Assembly: GCF_000276665.1 (NCBI RefSeq)
Contig: NW_004955404.1
Location: 34,304,609 to 34,368,608, forward strand
DNA length: 64,000 nucleotides
Origin: Chinchilla lanigera
Lineage: Eukaryota > Chordata > Mammalia > Rodentia > Chinchillidae
Reading direction: 5' to 3'
The notes under the pieces: model-generated
The model's database searches: none
Told to the model about the DNA's origin: nothing
The model's input: only the letters and a program-made list of their open reading frames with translations
Translations under genes and position numbers: made by a program
Shown: in pieces, positions 21,765-32,529 of the stretch
How the letters are laid out: each line of letters opens with the position of its first letter
How positions within the stretch are numbered: position 1 is the stretch's first letter

Positions 21765-23740
21765 AAATTCAATCAAATCAATCAAAAACATTCCTGCCCA
21801 CAAACAACACTGACTAGAGAGAAATTAGGGAAACCANNNNNNNNNNNNNNNNNNNNNNNNNNNNNNNNNNNNNNNNNNNNNNNNNNNNNNNNNNNNNNNN
21901 NNNNNNNNNNNNNNNNNNNNNNNNNNNNNNNNNNNNNNNNNNNNNNNNNNNNNNNNNNNNNNNNNNNNNNNNNNNNNNNNNNNNNNNNNNNNNNNNNNNN
22001 NNNNNNNNNNNNNNNNNNNNNNNNNNNNNNNNNNNNNNNNNNNNNNNNNNNNNNNNNNNNNNNNNNNNNNNNNNNNNNNNNNNNNNNNNNNNNNNNNNNN
22101 NNNNNNNNNNNNNNNNNNNNNNNNNNNNNNNNNNNNNNNNNNNNNNNNNNNNNNNNNNNNNNNNNNNNNNNNNNNNNNNNNNNNNNNNNNNNNNNNAAAC
22201 AATTCTTGGCAACAAAGGCAAGGCAAGAGGCATCACAATCCCTCACTTGAAATTACAATACAAAGCTACTGTGATAAAATTAGTATAGTACTGGCAAAAA
22301 AAACAGACCTGAGGATCAGTGGAAAGGACTACAAGTTACAGAAACAACCTCAAAGCCACTCAGCCACCTGATCTTTGATAAAGGCACCAAACACTTTCAC
22401 TGGAAGAAAGATAGCCTCTTTAAAAACTGGTGCTGGAAAAATTGGCTTTTTACATGCCAAAAACTAAAACTAGACCTATGTCCACCACCATTCACTAAAC
22501 TAAACCCAAAATGGATCAAAGATCTGAATATTACAACAGAAATACTAGATCTTCTGGAAGAGAGAATAGGCAGAACTCTTGAAGACACAGATGCAAGCAA
22601 AGATTTCATGGGCAAAACTCTGATCTCACGGGAATTAATACAAAGAATCAACAACTGGGATCTCATCCTATTAAAAAGCTTCTGGACAGTAAAAGACATC
22701 ACCAGCAGTGTGAAAAGACAGTCCACTGAGTGGGAAAAAATTTTAGTCAGTTGTCCATCGAAGTACTTATATATAGAACATAGGAAGAATTTTTAAAAAC
22801 CTCAGATCTCTCTAATTTAAAGACCCAATCCAAAAATAGGCATCTGAAATGAATAGACACTTCTCAGAAGAAATACAAGCAGAAAATAAATATATGAAAA
22901 CATGTTTAACATTACTGGTTACATGACAGCTGCAAGTTAAAACAACACTGAATTCCATCTCATGCCAGAAAGAATGGCTGTTAAGAAGAAATCAACCAAT
23001 AGCAAAGGCTGGTGGGACTGGGGGGAAAAACAAACCCTTCTCCACTGTTGGTGGGAGTGTAAACTGGTGCAAGCACTGTAAAAGTCAGTGTAGAGGTTCC
23101 TCAAAAAACTCAGATCAGAGGTATCATTTGACCCAGCTATGCCCATTCTGGGTATCTTCCTGGAGGATTTAAAAAGGTTGTATCACAGTGATATATGCAC
23201 ACTCATATTTTTAGCAGCACAATTTATAATAGCTAAATCTTGGAAACAATCCAAATCCTTATCAACTGAGGAATGAATAAAATGTTTTTAATACAATGGA
23301 GTACTACTCAGCTATAAAAAGGATAAACTCAAGACATTTCTAGGTAAATGGATGCAACTTGAGACCTTACACTTAAATGAAATAAATCGACTCATATGTG
23401 TAAATATTGCATTGTCTCCCCGGTGGGAGAAATTGAAATAGTGAGGACCAAAATGTACAATAGATATTGTAAATTGGGAAGAAATTATTCATAAGGGAAG
23501 AGGAATTAGGGAAGGCAGAAAGGAGCAACAGGAAACAAAAACTTTAAAAAAGAATAAAATGGAAACAAATCTCTGTAAATAGGGAGGGGAAGACACATGG
23601 AAGGGAGAGGAGGGAATTGGGAAAAAAAGAGGAGTCAAAATATATCAGATACAGATACAAATTTCCTATGATAAGTAAGATCATTACCTATATCAGAAAG
23701 GTACCAATAAACTTAATTTAAAAAGATATAATAATAACAT
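21765..23740 (+). mobile_element. LINE-1 ORF2 C-terminal half plus 3'UTR, broken by gap
   Basis: Before the gap, 'aacattcctgcccacaaaca' and 'gagagaaattagggaaacc' match the polymerase-domain end of L1 ORF2. After it, 'attcttggcaacaaaggcaa' and 'ccactcagccacctgatctt' continue ORF2, with 'aaacttctccactgttggtg'-type and 'ataaaatgtttttaatacaa'-type landmarks to about 23440. A purine-rich 3'UTR follows. The frame is broken by stops and small deletions (for example near 22735-22800), so ORF2 is dead. It is more diverged than the L1 at 7552. Confidence 0.85.
21837..22196. other. Assembly gap (360 N)
   Basis: A run of 360 N inside the L1 ORF2 remnant. Open frames crossing it are artefacts made of X residues. 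In an intact L1 the missing part would encode the segment between the two ORF2 pieces; the real length may differ from 360. Confidence 0.99.
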
Positions 23741-23988
23741 AAGCATGAATATCATACTAGAAAGGGTGAGAAATGTTACCATAGACCATTTCTTATAAAA
23801 TTGAAGTGACTCTAACTTAAAGAAAAGTATTCTCTTTTGTAAAAAAAATTTAATCGAGTAAAAAATAATCACAGGTGAACTCCTATCATCAAGTCATGAA
23901 ACTCTTCTGCAGAGATGAATTCCTCATCTATAAGTAAAGGTGTTAGATCAAAATGGTAGCTCTCCTATCGTGAACCAGACATCAGATA
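23741..23988. other. Short unassigned AT-rich stretch
   Basis: No gene or named repeat; it separates the L1 end from the next ID. Confidence 0.45.
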
Positions 23989-24112
23989 CTTTTTTAAAAA
24001 ATTTTGTTTTTATTTATATTTTTTTTTGGTTTTTCTCTGGTACCGGGAACCAAACTCATGACCTTGCGCTTGCCAGGCAGGCGCTTTGCCGCTGAGCTAA
24101 ATCCCCAGCCCC
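23989..24112 (-). mobile_element. ID SINE
   Basis: The minus strand carries the complete ID body: 'ggggctggggatttagctca', 'gcggcaaagcgcctgcctgg', 'caagcgcaaggtcatgag', 'tttggttcccggtaccag', then an A-rich tail of about 45 bases (read as T on plus). The flanks share agacatcagat (23977 and 24113) as target-site duplication. Open frames giving SSAAKRLPGKR-type peptides are translations of the SINE. Confidence 0.95.
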
Positions 24113-24489
24113 AGACATCAGATTCTTTAGGATTGAGATCTGTATTTTTAACAGTACCCTGGTTCTTCAGATGTACATTTTGTTTGGGAGCCTTTAGATT
24201 AGACAAAACAGTGATGCCTAATTATTGTCATAACTAATTATGCATATTTATTTTTAATAACATGACTTCAATACACTCCTAGTCTTTTATAACTTTCCAT
24301 AAGCATAGTCATCCTACTTCTCTGCTGTTCTGTTGAGCAGCTTGCACTGAGAAAGAAAATTGACAGAACTCTGTGCTAGCTAGACATATGATTTCAGTGG
24401 GACTGCTGGGCAGTTGTTCTAAAGCAGGACACAAACACTGTAAACTAAAGCAATGATACACAAAATGACTTTTAAAAATATTACAGCTA

Positions 24490-24597
24490 GGGGCTGGGGA
24501 TTTAGCTCAGCGGCACAGCACCTGCCTGGCAAGCACAAGGTTGTGAGTTCGATTCCTGGTACCAGAAAAAAAAAACAAAAAACAACAACAACAACAA
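24490..24597 (+). mobile_element. ID SINE with near-consensus Pol III B box
   Basis: 'gggctggggatttagctcag' (A box), 'cggcacagcacctgcctggc', B box 'gagttcgattcc', 'tggtaccag', and an A-rich tail with (AAC)n. A perfect 16-base target-site duplication, aaaaatattacagcta, lies at 24474-24489 and 24598-24613. The B box is one base from the GGTTCGANTCC consensus, so internal promoter function is conceivable. Confidence 0.96.
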
Positions 24598-24734
24598 AAA
24601 AATATTACAGCTATTTAATGTGGAACATAGAGTGGAGTACAATTTCTCTGAAATGGCTTTTGGGTTGTTTTCTGGAGTGATATATTTGTTAGCTAAGTAG
24701 TTCTATGACATTTTTCTTCTCACAGACACTTGAG

Positions 24735-24800
24735 TGGGCAATGCAATACAGCACAGTAGCTGAGAGTGTGGGCCTAAGTGACAAAGAACATTGGCTGATA
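24735..24800 (+). mobile_element. MIR SINE fragment
   Basis: 'gcacagtagctgagagtgtg' followed by 'ggcctaagtgaca' recalls the MIR 5' region (cagtggttaagagcacgggct). Confidence 0.4.
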
Positions 24801-25009
24801 CTAAAAAAAAAAAAAGGAACACAATGGAGAAAACAGAGTGGTTTCAGCCAATAGTTCTTAGTAATTACACGTGTGATTGTAGCTACAAGTGTAAATCCTG
24901 ACCTACAGTGAAAACACACACTTTTGCACTCATACATTTCCAAACTGTGATGAGGAACTACCTTGGGAGAGTAGAGTTACAGAACTTTCTGGATGCAATA
25001 TAGATTAGA

Positions 25010-25095
25010 AGTCATTTAATCCGACTTTTACTTACAGGAAAGGAAATGGAGACACAGAAAATTATGATTCATCTAAGGTAACCCGTAACAAAAAT
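25010..25095 (-). mobile_element. MIR SINE fragment
   Basis: 'ttacttacaggaaaggaaat', 'ggagacacagaaaattatga' and 'ttcatctaaggtaaccc' match the reverse complement of the MIR core (tttacagatgaggaaactgag... gcccaaggtcac). Confidence 0.55.
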
Positions 25096-25154
25096 CATTT
25101 TTTAAAACTCTGTTCTTCTCAAATACCACTCTTGATCTTTAATTCTTGATTTGA

Positions 25155-25155
<1 letters not shown>

Positions 25156-25204
<49 letters not shown>
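25156..25204. repeat. (CA)n microsatellite
   Basis: About 24 uninterrupted CA units. Likely length-polymorphic. Confidence 0.98.
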
Positions 25205-25208
<4 letters not shown>

Positions 25209-25522
25209 CTCCTGTGCTTAATAAACTAAGATTATGGATCAAAAGTTCCATTTTGAGTAACCTGCAATTGAGCTTGGCTTGGTGACAGTATTAAAATAGT
25301 TTCTAAATTAGTAGTCAACATTTAAAATGTGTGAAATTTCATATAAAAATGCATATTAAAGCATCTTTTGAAAAGAAATTAGGTCTGGCAATTCAGAGGC
25401 CCCATTGCTTCATGTGACCATCAGCAGCTAATGAGGAGCAGCTGCCTCTCCTCAGCCAGGGCCTTTGCCTTCTATCTCACCTTGGACCTAATAGGTTTGC
25501 AAGGCTGATACCAAGTGGCAAT

Positions 25523-25569
<47 letters not shown>
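25523..25569. repeat. (CT)n microsatellite
   Basis: About 23 CT units with one TTT interruption near 25540. It is reverse-complementary to the (GA)n tract at 25813 on the same strand. Confidence 0.97.
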
Positions 25570-25570
<1 letters not shown>

Positions 25571-25812
25571 GTAGAGTTAAGAGGAAATGGAAATATTTCT
25601 TCTACTCATAATTCCATCAAAATTGAAAAAACAATAGCATATTTCAGGAAACAGCATTCCCCACCCCCAGTCTTTCATTTAGATTTTGTATCTGGCTCAC
25701 ACAGGCATTAAGTATGTAGTGCTTGCTGGAGTGTATCAGTTTTCTACATTCCTTGCACTTGAGGTCAGCATGGACTCCAGCCAGTAAGTGGTGGGATTCT
25801 GAAGTGGTGATG

Positions 25813-25817
25813 GGAGA

Positions 25818-25909
<92 letters not shown>

Positions 25910-25919
25910 GACAGAGAGA
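25813..25919. repeat. (GA)n / (GACAGA)n compound microsatellite
   Basis: GA repeats to about 25864, then six GACAGA-type hexamers, then GA/GACAGA mixtures. The RERERE- and LSLSLS-type open frames here are products of the repeat. Confidence 0.97.
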
Positions 25920-26040
25920 TTAGAATCCTTGGCAGGTACAGGGTGTGAGGGAGGAATGAAAAATCTCTCTTTCCTTCTGATCAGTCTCTCTGGGAAGAAG
26001 GTACATTTTCTCTGCTCTTTTCTATTTAAAAAATCACTGT

Positions 26041-26152
26041 CTTTTTTTTTTTTTTTTTTTTTTTGTTTTTTTCTTCGGTACCAGGAACCGAACTCACGAC
26101 CTTGCGCTTGCCAGGCAGGCGCTTTTGCCGCTGAGCTAAATCCCCAGCCCCT
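26041..26152 (-). mobile_element. ID SINE
   Basis: The minus strand has the complete ID body with 'gcggcaaaagcgcctgcctg' and 'ggttcctggtaccgaag', then a tail of more than 20 A. The target-site duplication aaaaatcactgt is at 26029-26040 and 26153-26164. It is close to the copy at 1059-1154. Confidence 0.96.
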
Positions 26153-26164
26153 AAAAATCACTGT

Positions 26165-27429
26165 TTTTAATGTCTACTTTGATACAGAATTTCATTTCTA
26201 AAGCTCCCGTTTGTATATAATTTTACAACTATTAATCTTTAACTCCTAACCTAGATAATTGTATGTTTAATTTTGCTAATCACTAATACATATGTGGGAG
26301 CTTAAACCGGATGTGATTTTTAAATGTTTATAACATATCTCACTGTTTAGTTTTGGAGGGACTCTTTTGTTTTATTAAAAGGGAAGAATAAGCTTACCTG
26401 AATGAAACATTCACTACTGACTTCATTGAAAGTTTCTGAAAACAATATAAACTGTGAGATCAAAAGACGAATGTCTGGGGGAAGTTCCAAAATTCAGTAG
26501 GCATGACCTGGAAGCTCAAATAAATCATAAAAGAAATGCCCTCAGTGTTCCACACAAGTATCAAAGCATTTCCCATATTAGACAAATGAGCTTCCACAAC
26601 CCAGAGAGAACAAATAATTTTCTAAGAAATTTCTTAGTTGTCTTCCATTTGACATAAACCAAGATGCCATTATTGTACTTGCATAGCACTGGAAGGAAAT
26701 TCCAAACACTCCATAAAAGTTCATATTCAATTGAACTTCAGATAGACCATCTTTTGTTATTTTTTAAATAACTATTACCAGATTTGACTTTATATCTTAG
26801 AGCAGGATGTTAAGAATTAATGACCTGGAAGTCAAAACGGATATGCAGTAAAGCCTTACTAGTTAGTGATCAGATTATTCGGAGCCTTGCCTGCTTAAAC
26901 CCTTTAAATATTTCTTCACAGACCGATGAGATGAAATCTGCACCTTCATGCTGCGGCTCTTTCCTAGTATCAATCCCTTTAATGCACCACATATCTGGGC
27001 CTATGAAAATTAAATTGCTTTTGGCTTCATTGTTTGCTTTCAAATTAATTGAATATCTCTAAATTCTGATTACATATAAATTCAAGAAAACAGTGGTTAT
27101 TTATAAACAAAAGAACCCTAATTTTCCAACATTTAAATTTTTTTTGTTTGTTTAGAAGGAGTTGAATTTTACATTTGATTTAGTAGAAGGAATAGGAGTA
27201 GCAGTTTGTTCTTTAAACACTTTTTTCCCCCACTAGTAAGTCATGCTCCTTTTGGTAGTGAAAAATTTCCATATGCTGGGGTTTACTTATCCCATATTCT
27301 GCCCTCTAAAACTCCTAAATTCAAAACTTATTTACAAACATGCTAAAAGCAGTGGAAATACAGTAATTTAAAACTGTCTAGGAAAAAAAGCATGGGAAGT
27401 CTAGAAGCAGGTTCTGACATGACTTTCAT
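26165..27429. other. Unassigned non-coding DNA
   Basis: No gene or named repeat. Minor open frames (66-80 codons) show no family signature. Confidence 0.45.
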
Positions 27430-27990
27430 GTGGATCGTTTCCCGGCTCACTAAGCTTCCCCTTGGCCTCGGGAACACTCGTGGGCACTAAAAGCTCCTTC
27501 CTTGCAAACAAACCTGGGATTGAGCCCGCTGGGAAACACACTCTACTTCCTGCAGTTGCAGCCTGCAGCACGCGTCCCACAAGAGGCTGTGCTTCACGTG
27601 GCGGGGCTACTCAGCTGCCGCTCTGGCTCCTGCTCACTGCCTTTGCCCTGCGAGTTCTCACCCTCCTCCTTCTTGGGTCAGGGAGCTGCTGCACTCTAGG
27701 AGTGGTCCTCCGCTGCTCAGAGAATTCTCCAGGTCCTTTTCCCCATTGTCTCCTCCTTCTCCTCTCTATTGTCCTTCTGGTTCCTCTGGTCTTCTTTGTT
27801 GGGGTCAGGAACTCCCCAGCCCCTTGTGTAGTCCCCATCTTCTGTTGCTCCCCGCTCAGGGAATTCCTTCCCATCATCCTCTCCAGGAACAACCATAGAA
27901 GTCACTGCGGGCTTCCGGTCCTGCACTTCTCTCTCTGCAGGGCTCCAGCATCTTCGAGCTGCTCTCCTGCAGGCAGGCCATGCTGTGCTA
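27430..27990. other. GC- and CpG-rich block, class unknown
   Basis: About 560 bases much richer in G+C than the flanks, with roughly 16 CpGs (examples: 'gcacgcgtccc', 'ttcacgtggcgggg', 'gcgggcttccgg'). A 177-codon plus frame spans 27462-27995; its product is leucine/serine/cysteine-rich with no recognisable domain and may be incidental to the base composition. The minus strand ends near a 'ttttaaatagc' TATA-like element. Candidates are a decayed LTR or ERV leader, a retrogene remnant, or a distal CpG-rich regulatory element. Confidence 0.35.
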
Positions 27991-30235
27991 TTTAAAACTT
28001 TTTCTTAAGTAAAATTATTTGGAGGGTAGGGGGAGACTGACTAGCAATTGAGAGCTCTTCAAGTTAACAGTTTGTATGAGAGATAAATTGGAGTCTTTAT
28101 CCCTGTAATATATGTTCCATAGCCCTTGCTGGGCATCAAAGGAAAAAATGACAAAAACAAAAATAGCAGTTACTTAAAAGCTGCCTGACACATGTGCATA
28201 GCACAGATGATGACAGCAGAGCTAAGGAGGGCTAGGGTGAGATGTGAGTGCAGATTCCTGGGCCAAGGATCTAGTAGACATCTAAGATCAACTTGTGCAA
28301 AGGTTTTAAATTTGTGTTTGCTAAAGGGCTTGAATAAATTTTCCCTTAATTCATTCCCTGAAGTCCTGAATTCAGTTTCCACACTAATTTGAGGGAGTGG
28401 CTACAGTATGCAAGTAATGAAATCCTGAGTGTGGAGGAAAGGCTATGAGTAACTGAAATGAAGCATTTGTTTCATAAGTAAAAATTTTCGGGAAAAGGAA
28501 ATCAAATAACTCCTTTGAAGTAACACCGCTGGTTCATGGCAGATGCATTCATTCAGCAGATCTTTACAACGTAATTCACCTTGCAGATCTTCATCCCACC
28601 GCATATGATTTCTTTAGCAATGTATCGTAAAATGGGTACAAATGCCTCTGCTGACCATCCATGTAATTTATATACAGTGTGAGCTCCACACCCAAAGGAT
28701 TCAAAATTCCTGTCCCGTTAGCTGTTCTCAACTAAGTTAAAGACACTTATTGCAAAAGATTAAAGAATGAGTAAAAAGAATGTGTTTTTCTTCTCCCTCT
28801 GCTTAGAAATGATTTGTAGGGCTGGTTTGGATGATGTGCATCCATTTAAGAAGAGGTGTCGAGGGAAGTTTGAACTACTACCTTCTTCGGCTATGTGTAA
28901 AATTATGGCTTTGTCCTAGTGTGCCCCTCATCTACATGCATAGTTTTCCTGAAAGTCATCTTTCATATTTATCACCATGGAAGAATGGTTACTGCCCTGG
29001 ATATGTGCCTGACCACCATGAAAATGGCAGATGCATTTCCAGAAGTTACGTCTTGAATTTGTTTCCTTCGCATTTTCTTATTGCTATTCACGCGGACTAT
29101 TAGAATAGTAACAGCCACTTCTGAAGTAACAAAGTCCTAATTCAGAAGTGAGATTCTATAAAGCTCTTCAAATAGTTCACATGGCTTAAAAAAATTAAGC
29201 CGGCTCAATGGAGTGGAAGTGTTACTCCCTCACTCCCTACGGCTTCTGAAAAGCCATTAGCAACACATGTCTCCTTCGAAGCATTTATGCTAACATTATT
29301 TTCTTTGGTTTGTTTCCCAGTCCTGCTGCCTTTCTTATAAATAACACTTCCAAACAGGAACTTAACTGCACGTAATAGGGAGAACAGTTGCCTGGATTCC
29401 GTTTTGTAGCACTTTAGCCCCTAGTGGGTAAGAGGATGACCAGAAATGCACATTCAACCAGTGTGCACACAGACAGAGCCGTAATGTCGATTCTAGCTCC
29501 TATGAAACCATCAGGACCTGAAGATGCACATTTGAAAAGCTATGCAATGGTATTCTCTGAAGATTACTTTCTAACAGGGGGAATAAGACTATAGACATCA
29601 ACATAAATGACTCAGTTTTTCCTTTGTTTGCCTTCCCACCACATAGTATTCAATGTAACCATAATTTCTTTAAAAGAATAACCTTCCCTTCCCCTCATTT
29701 ATTATTATTTTTTGTGTCTAGAAATGAAAAATATTCACTTCTATTAAAATCATTTCCTAGAAGGAGAAACTAGGTTGCATGTTATGCCGGGCCCAGGATT
29801 TGAAATGAGATTGGACATAACTCATGAGCCATGTTTCATGCTAATTAACTAGCATTTTGGGGAACAAATTCGTTCCAACAATACCTGTTTATGCGGCTAT
29901 TCCGAGGAACAGAGTAGAAAGGCAGTGCTTTCAGGAAGAGCGGATAGGTGGACCACCATCTGGGGTAGCCTGGGCTTTTATAACAGTTTGAGAGCTAAAG
30001 GCTCTTCAAAGAGCAGAGGTATCCACAACAGAAGAGGAAAGAACACCACTCACCAGTTTTGTTAAAATCAAGGACATTGTCATTTCTGGGATTAGTGTTT
30101 TTGAGTCAAAATATGTATAATGACCACATTAGGAGGCACTGGACATTTCTTAAAACAGATTACCTTTACAGGTCTCCAAATAGGCAAGGAGAAATCTGAC
30201 ATGGTAATGGAGTTATTAAGCGAGTATGACAGCAA
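27991..30235. other. Low-repeat stretch, possible conserved non-coding DNA
   Basis: Over 2 kb with no SINE, LINE or LTR that I recognise and no credible exon. Several parts keep CpGs and mixed composition, such as 28480-28640 ('taacaccgctggttcatgg'), 29440-29500 ('gagccgtaatgtcgattcta') and 29780-29930 ('tatgcggctattccgagg'). This is compatible with selective constraint, but one genome cannot show it. Confidence 0.4.
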
Positions 30236-30271
30236 CAATAACAACAAAAATAATAACAATAATAATAAAAA
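30231..30271. repeat. (AAC/AAT)n low-complexity tract
   Basis: Mixed AAC, AAT and AAAAT units. The asparagine/lysine run in the overlapping 70-codon frame is its translation. Confidence 0.8.
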
Positions 30272-30439
30272 GGCAACTGCCAGTGAACAAGAAAAATTGT
30301 TTAAAATAAATAAAATTAATATTTTCTATTAAACTATATTTAATTTAATTTGAGTGAATATTACCAGTGAAATAAGAAGACCAATCATGTAAATATTACT
30401 TCAAAAAATTTCCTCCAAGTGCATCTATATAATTTAATA

Positions 30440-30535
30440 CTAACAATAACCTAAAATGTGTCTTCAATTTCATTAAGATGAGGATAAGAACACATATTAA
30501 ATGACTTGGCCAAAGTCTCCTTGTTAGTGAAGAAC
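30440..30535 (-). mobile_element. MIR SINE fragment
   Basis: 'aagatgaggataagaacaca', 'ttaaatgacttggccaaagt' and 'ctccttgttagtgaagaac' match the MIR core reverse complement (gatgaggaaactgag... acttgcccaaggtcacac). Confidence 0.6.
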
Positions 30536-31461
30536 ATGTAAGAAATGCTTGATTTCATTCATTTGTATTTCACACAACTAAATATCATGTTTTTTTTATC
30601 AATAACAAATATATTTCCTCCTAAAATCAATGTTTACATGTGTCACAATGTATGTAAGGCTCTTAGGTTTAGTGTGGAACAAAAAACAGAAGCAGTTCCA
30701 CAAAATCAGAGGCCAGGAAAGACCATTTAGAAAACTAGATCTTGTAAGAATCCTGTCATACATCCAGGTGTATCGCCCAGATGGTACAGGTATAAAACCT
30801 ATGAAATGGGAAAAATGAGATTGTGAGTGCTATTATGACTGCTCTACATCTATAATACATTTATCCCAAGAGGCGGTTGTACAGCTGTTAACATATATGG
30901 GCTTGTATTTTCACTTGTACTTGCAAAGATATTTAAGATTTATGATGATGGGTATCTTTCCTCCATAAAGACTGCAAAATAAGGAAATTTACCAAGGGTA
31001 CAATCAGGTGATGAGATGTATCCTCCAGAGATGATTGCAGCAAATGAATAAGCAAGACAGTCAGGCTTCTCTGTCCTAGAAGACAGCTACAGATGAATTA
31101 AAAATGGATTTCCTGTTTTCTTAGTTAGTTTATTCTATTATTATGTTATCTCTCATTAACAATTCTAAAGAAGAAATGGAAGGAATTGCAAAGTTGCAAT
31201 CTCATTTTCAGAGAAAATACACATAAATATGTACCTAACTTAAAATTATTCTTTGGACTTTAAAAAGTAAGAATTTTGCAACTGTAAAATGCGGTCTTTT
31301 GTAGTGGTAAGTTTTAATATAGTACAAGTTTATGGTGTGGTTTTAATATTGTGCAAGTTTAGATAAAAATAATTTACTGTTTGCATGTTTTAAACAGATG
31401 AATATTAAAGCTGGTGCTTAAAAGGTACCTAATATTCTTTAATAAACATTGAGGATAGTAT
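30536..31461. other. Unassigned AT-rich DNA
   Basis: No gene or named repeat. A short local duplication ('gttttaatatagtacaagtt' and 'gttttaatattgtgcaagtt') lies at about 31311-31362. Confidence 0.45.
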
Positions 31462-31915
31462 TCATTCCTATTCCTTTGTGACAACCACAACCTTAGTGGC
31501 TTACAGTTACAAAAATACCTTATGGTTCTGGAGATCAGAAGCTCCCAATAAAATCAAGGTATTGGCAGGGCTGTGTTCTTTCTGGAGACTTGTCCAGAGA
31601 GTTTTCCAGAACCCCTGTCTGTTCTCTTTTCTTTTCCTTTTTCTTCCACCTACATTCTTTGGTTTCTAGCCCCTTTCACCACATTCAAGCCCAGCTGTAT
31701 AACATCCTCAAATCTCTGATTCTCCTGCCTCCCATTTTTACTCATAAAGACTCTGTGAGTCATAGGGATTCCTGAATCATCCAGGAAAATGTCTCCATTT
31801 TAAGATCTTTAATTTGATCACATCTGGAAAATATCTTTTGCCATGTAAGGTAGCTTATTCTTGGTGTCTGGAGGTGTGACCATCTTTGGAGTCATGTCCT
31901 GCTTACCCCAGGGAA
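31462..31915 (-). mobile_element. MLT1 LTR
   Basis: A long collinear match to the reverse-complement MLT1 pattern. In order: 'aaccttagtggcttacagtt', 'atggttctggagatcagaag', 'aaaatcaaggtattggcagg', 'tctgattctcctgcctccca', 'gaatcatccaggaaaatgtc', 'tttgatcacatctggaaaat' and 'tgccatgtaaggtagc'. Confidence 0.85.
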
Positions 31916-32040
31916 TGAATACATTTTGCTTATTTACCAAAAGATATTCTACCAACGATCACCTTTAATACTGAAATTTTATATTGAGTCTCAGTATCAC
32001 AAGTTCAGTTTTGAGTTCCCAATCCTATGTAATGATCATG

Positions 32041-32523
32041 ATAATTGGTCCTCAGTAGTCATGAGTTTCACATATATGGATTCAACCAATGAGGGGCTGA
32101 AAATACTTATTAAAAAATTATGCCCAAGCCGGGCATGGTGGTGCACAGCTGTAATCCCTGCATTCAGGAGGTTCAGGCAGGAGGATAATTGAGAGTTAGA
32201 GCCCATCCTGGGCTAAATGTTATGTTCATGACCAGCTAAAACTATGTAGTGGGACTGTCTGAAAAACGAACAAAAAACAGTCTATACTGAACATGTGCAG
32301 ATTTTCCTTATTATTCCCAAACAACAAACTTAGCATCTATTTATATCACACTTGCATTGTATTAGGTATTAAAAGTAACCTAGAGATGGTGTGAGTATAC
32401 AGGAGAATGTGCATAGGTAATATGTAAATAATGTGCTATGCTATTTTAAGAGACTTAAGCATCTATTGATTTTGGTATCCACAGGGATCCTAGAACCAAC
32501 CCCTCAGAGACACTGACAGACAA
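32041..32523 (-). mobile_element. MER2 DNA transposon (Tigger-related), split by B1
   Basis: Left part 32041-32123: 'ttggtcctcagtagtcatga' and 'atatggattcaaccaatgag' at the inverted-repeat end. Right part 32280-32523: 'tatactgaacatgtgcagat', 'cattgtattaggtattaaaa', 'gtaacctagagatggtg', 'gattttggtatccacaggga' and 'cctagaaccaacccctc'. This is the full MER2 order in reverse orientation. It is non-autonomous and has no transposase frame. The B1 between the parts must be younger than MER2. Confidence 0.85.
32124..32279 (+). mobile_element. B1 SINE inserted in MER2
   Basis: 'agccgggcatggtggtgcac', 'agctgtaatccctgcattca', 'ggttcaggcaggaggataat' and 'gtgggactgtctgaaaaa' are the 7SL-derived B1 landmarks in order, followed by an A-rich tail. 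It has about 30 extra bases around 32215-32245 relative to a simple B1 and moderate divergence. Confidence 0.85.
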
Positions 32524-32529
32524 TTGTGT

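Noticed and set aside
21782..22246. Minus-strand frames of 133-154 residues
   Set aside because: They consist almost wholly of X from the assembly gap, antisense to an L1.
24490..24560. Functional tRNA gene
   Set aside because: A and B boxes are present because IDs descend from tRNA-Ala. The cloverleaf is lost and the copy has an A-rich tail and TSD, so it is a SINE.
25723..26161. Open frames rich in RERE/LSLS
   Set aside because: They are translations of the GA/GACAGA microsatellite and of the ID SINE (peptides such as SSAAKAPAWQAQGREFGSWY recur at other IDs).
27462..27995. 177-codon plus frame as a protein-coding gene
   Set aside because: It lies in a GC-rich block where stops are rare; the product is low-complexity leucine/serine/cysteine with no domain, and overlapping frames are open on both strands.
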